The notes below the pieces were generated by a model, which was not told the origin of the DNA, made no database searches, and was given only the letters and a program-made list of their open reading frames with translations. Shown piece after piece: positions 4,868 to 10,917 of a stretch of DNA of 10,917 nucleotides (positions are counted from its first letter, which is position 1; each line of letters starts with the position of its first letter). This DNA comes from JAJDBU01 sp046756925 (GTDB taxonomy: Bacteria; Nitrospirota; Nitrospiria; SBBL01; JAADHI01): contig JBHHXH010000081.1 of NCBI GenBank assembly GCA_046756925.1, positions 1-10,917 on the forward strand, given 5' to 3'. Position numbers and translations under genes: made by a program.

Positions 4868-7800
4868 ATGCTGCTTCCATCCTTTCATCCTATTATTTCA
4901 AAGTGGTTCACTGAGACCCTCGGTCAGCCAACAGAGGCACAGGTCAAAGGCTGGCCTGCAATCTTAGAGAACAAAGATACGCTGATCGCCGCTCCAACCG
5001 GATCGGGAAAAACCCTGGCCGCCTTTCTTGCCTGTTTAGATCGCTTGGTACGGGAAGGGGCGGCAGGCCCCCTTCCGGATCGATGCCGTGTCGTTTATGT
5101 CTCACCATTAAAAGCCTTGAGCAATGACATCCAAAGGAACCTTGAGCTCCCCCTTGCAGAAATTCGGGGGCGTGCCGAGAAGGAAGGGATTCCGCTGCCG
5201 GAAATTCGTGCCCTGGTTAGAACCGGAGATACCCCGCAGTCGGAACGGCGGGCAATGCTCCGTAAGCCGCCCCATATCATTGTCACCACACCGGAATCGC
5301 TCTATCTCCTTTTGACGGCGGAGTCAAGCCGGAGGATGCTGATGACGGCCGAAACCGTGATCGTCGATGAAATTCACGCGGTGGCTCGAGACAAGCGTGG
5401 CTCTCACCTGGCCCTTTCCTTGGAGCGGCTCGAGCATCTTTGCTTAGTACGTCCGGTTCGGATCGGTCTTTCTGCCACACAGCGGCCAATGGATGCGATG
5501 GCGCGATTTCTCGTCGGGCAAGGAATACCGAATACGAATGCTTCTCCTGCCTGCACAATCGTCGATGTCGGTCACCTGCGAGCACTCGATCTTGCGATTG
5601 AAACCCCAAAGATGCCACTTTCCGCCGTCTGTTCCAATGAACAGTGGGAAGAAGTCTACAAACAAATAGGGGAGATGATTGCATCGCAGCGATCCACGCT
5701 GATTTTTGTCAATACACGCCGATTGGCCGAACGGGTGACACACCATCTGTCGGAGCTGTTGGGGGAGGAACATGTGACCTCTCACCACGGAAGTCTTTCA
5801 AAAAAAATCCGTCTTTCCGCCGAGAAACGCTTGAAGCACGGCGACTTAAAGGCCGTTGTGGCCACGGCATCCTTAGAGCTTGGGATCGATATAGGATTTA
5901 TCGATTTGGTCATCCAGATCGGAAGTCCCCGGTCGATTGCCGTCTTCCTCCAACGGATCGGCCGCTCCGGACACGCCCTGGGGCAGATCCCGAAAGGACG
6001 TATTTTCGCCTTAACACGTGATGAGTTATTGGAATCGGTCGCTTTGATTCGTGCCATTGATGCCGGACGACTTGATCGGATCGTCATTCCGCAAGCCCCC
6101 TTGGATATTCTGGCGCAACAGATTGTCGCGGCAACCGCCTGCGAAGCGTGGAAAGAAAGGGAACTTTATGACATGCTCCGGAAATCCACTCCATATAAAG
6201 ACCTCTCGTGGGACGATTTTAATTCGGTCATCGAGATGTTGAGCGAAGGCATCCCTTCCCGGAATGGCAAAGCAGGCGCTTATCTTTATCGAGACCGGGT
6301 TCAGGAACGTCTGAAGGCCCGGCGAGGCGCACGCATCACGGCGCTGACCTCCGGAGGGGCCATCCCGGAATTGGCCGACTATAAAGTGGTCGCGGAACCG
6401 GACGGCGTCAAGGTAGGCTCCGTCGATGAAGATTTTGCCGTAGAAAGTATGGCCGGCGATATCTTTCTCTTAGGAAACAACTCCTGGCGGATACAGCAGG
6501 TCCGTTCGGGCGAAGTCGTGGTAAACGATGCCCACGGCGCCCCTCCTACTATTCCATTTTGGAGAGGAGAGGCCCCCTCGCGCACCTTTGAACTTTCTCA
6601 GGAGCTTTCGCTGCTTCGAGAAGAGATCGACCGGCGACTGGACAAGCCAAAAGACGCGGCATCTTGGCTGATGAAACAAGCGCACTTATCAGGGGAAACT
6701 GCACAAAGCGCAGTGGACTATCTCTTGACGCAGAAGGCTGCGGTTGGAATGATCCCTACGCAGCGCCATATCCTGTACGAGCGTTTTTTCGACGAATCGG
6801 GGGGGATGCAGATGGTCATCCACGCACCCTTCGGCGGACGCGTAAACCGTGCCTATGGCCTCGCCTTAAGAAAACGCTTCTGCCGGCGCTTCGATTTCGA
6901 GCTGCAGGCCAGCGCCGATGACAACGGCCTTGTCCTCTCCCTCGGCCCTCAGCAAGGCTTCCCCTTGGAAGAGGTCACACGGATGATCCGTCCGGAGGCG
7001 GCGAAAGCAATCTTGGAACAGGCCCTGCTGCCTTCTCCTTTCTTTACCAACCGGTGGCGATGGAACCTCACGCGATCCTTGATCGTGCTCCGGCAGCGGG
7101 GCGGCAAGCGGGTGCCGCCACCACTTCAGCGCTTTCGGGCCGATGACCTGCTTAGCCATCTTTTTCCCGCCTTGACCGCCTGCCCCGACAACGGCAGCAC
7201 TGTTGGGAACCTTACTATCCCGGACCATCCGATGATCCGACAGACGGTACACGATACACTTCATGAGGCAATGGATGCCGACGGCTGGGTCGCACTCTTA
7301 AAAGCCATTGATGCCAAGCAGATCTCGGTAACATGCATCGATGCACGGGAGCCCTCTCCATTTTCGTATCAGTTATTGAATGCCCAACCCTATGCCTTTT
7401 TAGATAACGCCCCGCTCGAGGAGCGACGGGCGCGAGCCGTCGCCACACGCCGGACCCTCTCCATCGAATCGCTTCGCGATCTGGGAAATCTCGATCCGGA
7501 GGCGATCGCGCAGGTAAGAAGAGAGGCCTGGCCCCTGGTGCGGGATGCCGATGAACTCCACGACACTCTCCTTTCGATCGGACTCCTTCCGGAGGGTGAG
7601 GGGATGGACGGGCAACCCGTTTCCGATGACAGGGAAAAACAAAAAAAAGAAGGTTGGGAGATGTGGTTCGAAGCCTTGGTCGCTTCAGGCCGGGCGACTC
7701 GTTGCATGGATCCCGATGGAAAGATCTACTGGATCGCTACGGAAGGTTGGCCGATGGTGCACGCGGCCCGGCCCGACCTCACATTAAATCCAAAAATTAC

Positions 7801-9232
7801 CGTCCCTCCCGGTGTCCGAACAGAATGGGAGGCCGGGGAAGCCTGGGTGGCCTTGGTCCGGGGAAGAATGGCGGTAACGGGTCCGACCACTGCTGTGGCG
7901 CTTTCGTCTTCCCTCGGTCTTCCGGTAAACCGGGTCGCCGCGGCGCTTCAGGCATTAGAAGGGGAGGGAGAACTCCTTCGTGGCCGCTTCACCCAAGTTT
8001 CTCACCAATCGAATCAACAAGAATGGTGTGCCCGCCACCTCCTTGCGCGAATTCATCGTTTGACACTCAGTCATCTTCGGCAGCAAATGAGTCCGATCTC
8101 GCCGGAAGACTTGATGTCCTTTTTCCTAGACTGGAGCCATCTCAAAAAAGGGAAGCAACTTCAAGGGCATGAGGGAGTGATGCGGGTGATCCATCAACTT
8201 CAAGGATTTGAGATCCCTGCGATCAGCTGGGAACGGAATATCCTTCCGTCTCGTATCGCCGCTTATAAAAGCCAGTGCTTAGACGAACTCTCACTTTCGG
8301 GTCAGATCACATGGGCTAGGGTAAAGCTGGGATCAACGCGAGGGGCAACGCGTGTGCTTCCGATTTCCTTGATGCTGCGGGAAGATCTAAACTGGGTAAG
8401 ATCAACCGGCTCATCAGAATCAAACAGCTTAGCGAAGCACTTGAGCGGAGATGCCCAGACGGTCGATGGGATATTGGAACGCGATGGCGCCCTTTTCTTC
8501 AGTGAACTCCTGACTAAGAGTAGGCTGCTTAAAACACAACTTGAAAGGGTTCTTTGGGAACTGGTTGCCTCCGGAAGGGTGAGCGGCGACGGCTTCGGTG
8601 CCATTCGATCCCTCACCACACCGAAGCGAAAAGAACATGAGATCTTACAACAACGAAGCAAGCGGTTCTGGGGCGGGACCCCTCCCTTAACCAGGACGCA
8701 GAGAGGCGGTCGTTGGTGGCGGATGGAAGCACCCGATCCGGCAGAAATGGGAAAAAACGAAGAAGATCCGATTCATTCGTGGGCCTCACAGCTCCTGGAA
8801 CGCTATGGGCTAAGCTTTCGTGATCTCTTGGCAAGAGAATCCGGCGCACCCCCATGGCGGGAACTCCTTCCGATGTATCGCAGGATGGAGGCGCGTGGCG
8901 AAATCCGCGGAGGACGATTCATCACTGGCGTCGCCGGAGAACAATTCGCTCTTCCTGAAATCATCCCCTTACTTCGACAAAACCGTTCCGAGACGAAAAA
9001 AAGTGAAATTACCATTGTCTCTTCAGCAGACCCGATGAATCTGGTGGGTATTTTAAGTTCTGGGCCGAAGGTGATCGCGTCGGCCTCCAATGCTGTGGTC
9101 TATCTCGGTGGAAGACATGTGGGCCATCAACAGGGGAAAGAGGTGTGGATCGATCCAAAGCTCGATGAGCAAACCGCAGAAAAAATATCTCAAGGGTTAA
9201 AGCGGTTTTGGGACCCGAAGCAAAACGAATAG
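4868..9232 (+). CDS. lhr: Lhr-type superfamily 2 DEAD/DEAH-box ATP-dependent helicase (full length)
   Basis: This is a 1454-residue large helicase-related protein, a 3'-to-5' ssDNA translocase/helicase family tied to DNA repair. The N terminus FHPIISKWFTETLGQPTEAQ is the usual Lhr start. Helicase motifs appear in order: Walker A APTGSGKT (42-49, K48), Ia YVSPLKALSND (77-87), II DEIH (167-170), III LSATQ (201-205), IV TLIFVNTRR (277-285), V ATASLELGIDIG (332-343) and VI QRIGRSGH (362-369). The Lhr winged-helix and beta-barrel core follows, to roughly residue 870. A long C-terminal region of about 580 residues then corresponds to the Lhr-CTD, with winged-helix-like stretches. Length is close to that of the full E. 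coli-type protein rather than the about 900-residue Lhr-Core form. No metallophosphoesterase partner, often found beside bacterial lhr, is adjacent. The frame is intact. The start has no ribosome site and sits right behind a TATAAT box. I did not verify any glycosylase residues in the CTD. Confidence 0.93.
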   Translation: MLLPSFHPIISKWFTETLGQPTEAQVKGWPAILENKDTLIAAPTGSGKTLAAFLACLDRLVREGAAGPLPDRCRVVYVSPLKALSNDIQRNLELPLAEIRGRAEKEGIPLPEIRALVRTGDTPQSERRAMLRKPPHIIVTTPESLYLLLTAESSRRMLMTAETVIVDEIHAVARDKRGSHLALSLERLEHLCLVRPVRIGLSATQRPMDAMARFLVGQGIPNTNASPACTIVDVGHLRALDLAIETPKMPLSAVCSNEQWEEVYKQIGEMIASQRSTLIFVNTRRLAERVTHHLSELLGEEHVTSHHGSLSKKIRLSAEKRLKHGDLKAVVATASLELGIDIGFIDLVIQIGSPRSIAVFLQRIGRSGHALGQIPKGRIFALTRDELLESVALIRAIDAGRLDRIVIPQAPLDILAQQIVAATACEAWKERELYDMLRKSTPYKDLSWDDFNSVIEMLSEGIPSRNGKAGAYLYRDRVQERLKARRGARITALTSGGAIPELADYKVVAEPDGVKVGSVDEDFAVESMAGDIFLLGNNSWRIQQVRSGEVVVNDAHGAPPTIPFWRGEAPSRTFELSQELSLLREEIDRRLDKPKDAASWLMKQAHLSGETAQSAVDYLLTQKAAVGMIPTQRHILYERFFDESGGMQMVIHAPFGGRVNRAYGLALRKRFCRRFDFELQASADDNGLVLSLGPQQGFPLEEVTRMIRPEAAKAILEQALLPSPFFTNRWRWNLTRSLIVLRQRGGKRVPPPLQRFRADDLLSHLFPALTACPDNGSTVGNLTIPDHPMIRQTVHDTLHEAMDADGWVALLKAIDAKQISVTCIDAREPSPFSYQLLNAQPYAFLDNAPLEERRARAVATRRTLSIESLRDLGNLDPEAIAQVRREAWPLVRDADELHDTLLSIGLLPEGEGMDGQPVSDDREKQKKEGWEMWFEALVASGRATRCMDPDGKIYWIATEGWPMVHAARPDLTLNPKITVPPGVRTEWEAGEAWVALVRGRMAVTGPTTAVALSSSLGLPVNRVAAALQALEGEGELLRGRFTQVSHQSNQQEWCARHLLARIHRLTLSHLRQQMSPISPEDLMSFFLDWSHLKKGKQLQGHEGVMRVIHQLQGFEIPAISWERNILPSRIAAYKSQCLDELSLSGQITWARVKLGSTRGATRVLPISLMLREDLNWVRSTGSSESNSLAKHLSGDAQTVDGILERDGALFFSELLTKSRLLKTQLERVLWELVASGRVSGDGFGAIRSLTTPKRKEHEILQQRSKRFWGGTPPLTRTQRGGRWWRMEAPDPAEMGKNEEDPIHSWASQLLERYGLSFRDLLARESGAPPWRELLPMYRRMEARGEIRGGRFITGVAGEQFALPEIIPLLRQNRSETKKSEITIVSSADPMNLVGILSSGPKVIASASNAVVYLGGRHVGHQQGKEVWIDPKLDEQTAEKISQGLKRFWDPKQNE

Positions 9233-9579
9233 TTATAAAGAACGCATCCCCGGCAAACCCTATTCAAAGCGATTCATCCGCAATGTAATATAATTAGAAA
9301 TCCTGAAAATTGGCGAATTCTTCTGTTATAGTATTGTAAAGTTTTGGGTTCACGACTGGCATAGTGTCCCTCAAATAACTATACTACCGTGTTGTTATGG
9401 GCTATAATCCCGAAATGGCACATTCGAAAGTCAGTGTTTTACTCAAGGGTGGAGATCGGGCAGCTTATCAAAATGATTACTGGGCATACCACAGCGCAAC
9501 AGGTCGTCCTTGAGATCACAGCGCATTTTGCTACCCAATCTCTGTGCTTTGCTCGAAGAAATGAGGGTCGAGTAAAACA
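9233..9579. other. 347-bp gap between lhr and the YIP1 gene; no convincing gene
   Basis: No open frame here resembles a protein family. Three weak items are visible. A candidate promoter has CTGAAA (9303-9308) 18 nt before TATAGT (9327-9332). An imperfect hairpin at 9343-9375 has TTTGGG/CAC arms pairing with GTG/CCC/CAAA around a 10-nt loop. A TATAAT (9403-9408) lies six bases before an ATG that opens a 32-codon frame (9415-9513). Any of these could form the leader of the YIP1 gene, but none is strong. I see no intrinsic terminator after lhr. Confidence 0.5.
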
Positions 9580-10071
9580 ATGTTTTTGAAGCGGATCGTT
9601 CGTGCCGTTCAGGTAGACCCTCAGCTTTATTCCGAGGCTGCATCCGATAAAAGCGTGCTGGGTCAGGCGATGATCATCGCGGTCCTCTCCAGTATCGCGA
9701 CGGGTGTTGGCAATGCAGCCGGTTTTCCGGAAAAGATCCCTTATTTGGCGATGAGCGCTTTCCTTGGCCTGATCGTTTGGGCGGGATCGATTTACATCCT
9801 TGGTGCAAAGCTTTTCCCGGAAAAGGGAACCAAGGCAGATATCTTGGCCTTGCTGCGGGTTGCAGGTTTTGCAAGCGCTCCCGCCCTGCTTCGTCTTCTC
9901 GCCTATTTACCGCCGTTTACAGTCATTGTCTCTGCAGGGGCCATCATTTGGATGTTTGGAACGATGGTGATCGCCGTGCAGCAAGCCTTTTGTTATCGTA
10001 ATATTTCCCGTGCCTTCGGCGTCGTGATTATTGGCGGCCTTATCTACCAATGGGTTCTATTTCAAGTTTGA
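9580..10071 (+). CDS. YIP1-family integral membrane protein
   Basis: This 163-residue protein is mostly hydrophobic. About five membrane segments are visible, near residues 27-47, 54-76, 88-110, 113-136 and 143-162. The N terminus (FLKRIVRAVQVDPQLYSEAASDKS) and the GTKADILALLRVAGFASAPALLRLL stretch are typical of bacterial YIP1-domain proteins. In that family a short cytoplasmic head is followed by a helical bundle, and the central segment carries a conserved alanine/proline-rich motif. The bacterial family has no settled function. The start ATG has only a weak purine-rich ribosome site. The gene stands alone: 347 bp after lhr and 225 bp before an ABC ATPase, both on the same strand. Nothing in the sequence ties it to the pilus or helicase. 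The family call is by pattern and fairly sure; no function is claimed. Confidence 0.8.
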   Translation: MFLKRIVRAVQVDPQLYSEAASDKSVLGQAMIIAVLSSIATGVGNAAGFPEKIPYLAMSAFLGLIVWAGSIYILGAKLFPEKGTKADILALLRVAGFASAPALLRLLAYLPPFTVIVSAGAIIWMFGTMVIAVQQAFCYRNISRAFGVVIIGGLIYQWVLFQV

Positions 10072-10107
10072 TCTTTTCCAAACTCCGAGACTACAGAGCT
10101 TGAACTC

Positions 10108-10165
10108 GCCTATTCACATTTATGTTTTTAAACGGTTGTCTCCTTAACGATATGAGTGAATAGGC
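10108..10165. repeat. 10-bp perfect inverted repeat in the YIP1-ABC intergenic gap
   Basis: GCCTATTCAC (10108-10117) and GTGAATAGGC (10156-10165) are exact complements separated by 38 nt. No T-run follows on either strand, so a simple intrinsic terminator is unlikely. A second, shorter dyad ATCCAA-TT-TTGGAT lies at 10217-10230. The rest of the 10072-10296 gap shows nothing recognisable. A regulator site or the base of a stem in an RNA leader are both possible. Confidence 0.55.
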
Positions 10166-10296
10166 CTCGGTCGCCATATTCCTTGTCTTTCGAGCGACTT
10201 GTGAGTTCATCATAAAATCCAATTTTGGATCCTGCGTAAATCACCACCTACTTCACTCACCTTTACCCAATTCACGCTTTATGCTACTTTTCTTAT

Positions 10297-10917
10297 GTGA
10301 TTGAACTAAAAAAAGTCAGTAAGACCTATCCCCATCCAACACATCCGGTTGCAGCGCTGAGAGATATTTCACTCACGATTCGAAAGGGATCTTTTAGCCT
10401 ACTCATGGGGCCGAGCGGTTGCGGCAAATCGACGCTTTTGAACCTGATAGGAGGGCTCGACCAACCGACTTCAGGAGAGATCTTTTTTGACGGAAAATCG
10501 ACCGTAGACTTCAAAGATACGGATTGGACATCGCTCCGCCGCTCGAAGATTGGGATGATTTTCCAATTTTTCAACCTCCTTCCGATGTTAACAGCAGAAG
10601 AAAATGTGGCGCTTCCTCTCTTGCTTCGGGGGGATCCCACGCATCGAACAAGAGATAAAGCCAAAATGTCCCTGCAAAATGTGGGTCTTGGTCATCGACT
10701 AGATCACTTGCCGAGTGCCTTGTCGGGTGGAGAGATGCAAAGGGTTGCCATTGCCAGAGCGGATGCAATCTCACCGCAGCTCCTACTCGCGGATGAACCC
10801 ACCGGCAATCTCGATTCTAGTACCGGAAAGGAAATCCTAGCGCTATTGGCCTCCCGATCGAAAAAATCGGGACTGACCCTCTTAATGGCAACCCACAGCG
10901 AGCAGGCGCTTTCCTAT
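10297..10917 (+). CDS. ABC transporter ATPase, LolD/MacB/FtsE-like (3' end beyond the window)
   Basis: This is the nucleotide-binding subunit of an exporter-type or mechanotransmission ABC system; in the family it pairs with a MacB/LolC-like permease, probably encoded just beyond the window. 207 residues are visible from a GTG start (MIELKKVSKTYPHP). Walker A is GPSGCGKST (38-46), the Q-loop is FQFFNLLP with Q90, the signature is LSGGEMQRVAIARA (142-155), Walker B is LLLADEPTGNLD (162-173) and the H-loop is ATHS with H200. All catalytic positions are intact. The DEPTGNLD sequence and the length fit the LolD/MacB group (about 220-230 residues). The residue after ARA is Asp where Leu is usual, a minor variation. 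No Shine-Dalgarno precedes the GTG, and no better start lies upstream in frame. The open frame ends only because the window ends. Confidence 0.9.
   Translation, partial: MIELKKVSKTYPHPTHPVAALRDISLTIRKGSFSLLMGPSGCGKSTLLNLIGGLDQPTSGEIFFDGKSTVDFKDTDWTSLRRSKIGMIFQFFNLLPMLTAEENVALPLLLRGDPTHRTRDKAKMSLQNVGLGHRLDHLPSALSGGEMQRVAIARADAISPQLLLADEPTGNLDSSTGKEILALLASRSKKSGLTLLMATHSEQALSY

Noticed and set aside
5283..5788. long open frames on the minus strand within the helicase gene
   Set aside because: They are antisense shadows of the well-supported Lhr motor domain, in which all seven helicase motifs lie on the plus strand.
9327..9383. TATAGT / ACTATA short inverted repeat
   Set aside because: Only six bases and AT-rich; expected by chance in this composition.
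9389..9589. 66-codon frame with a GTG start in the lhr-YIP1 gap
   Set aside because: No ribosome site, no family resemblance, and it overlaps the start of the YIP1 gene in another frame.

Overview
The window carries a bacterial type IV pilus locus on the minus strand (left 4.7 kb). Divergent from it is a plus-strand region with a full-length Lhr-type helicase, a small YIP1-family membrane protein and the start of an ABC-transporter ATPase. Base composition is moderate. A sigma-54-type promoter, a MshE/PilB-like motor, MSHA-like pilins and a long Lhr together suggest a Gram-negative lineage such as Nitrospirota or a deltaproteobacterial relative. That placement is inference: no marker gene in the window fixes the phylum.

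Left region, read right to left on the minus strand: an assembly ATPase (PilB/MshE-like, 4718-3012); an intergenic stretch of about 340 bp; a platform protein (PilC/MshG-like, 2668-1439); two MSHA-like major-type prepilins (1397-840 and 793-353); and a GspH/FimT/MshC-like minor prepilin that runs off the left edge (341-1). The order motor, platform, pilins, GspH-like minor pilin matches MSHA-type pilus loci. The motor and the platform/pilin block appear to be separate transcription units. A near-consensus sigma-70 promoter (4771-4743) precedes the motor, and a very good -24/-12 sigma-54 promoter (2706-2690) precedes the platform gene.

The pilB-pilC gap is the most unusual part. It holds a long, highly structured inverted-repeat element (2833-3016) that begins on the pilB stop codon, then a perfect 16-bp palindrome about 115 bp upstream of the predicted sigma-54 start, then an 11-G homopolymer just upstream of the -24 box. 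These look like a candidate structured RNA or MITE-like element followed by a possible enhancer/promoter module with a possible slippage site.

Right region, plus strand: lhr (4868-9232) lies directly behind a TATAAT box with only six bases between box and ATG, so it is probably translated from a leaderless mRNA. A gap of about 350 bp without a convincing gene follows, then a YIP1-family membrane protein (9580-10071), a 225-bp gap with a 10-bp inverted repeat, and the 5' part of a LolD/MacB-type ATPase (10297 to the window edge). These three genes show no obvious functional link to the pilus genes.
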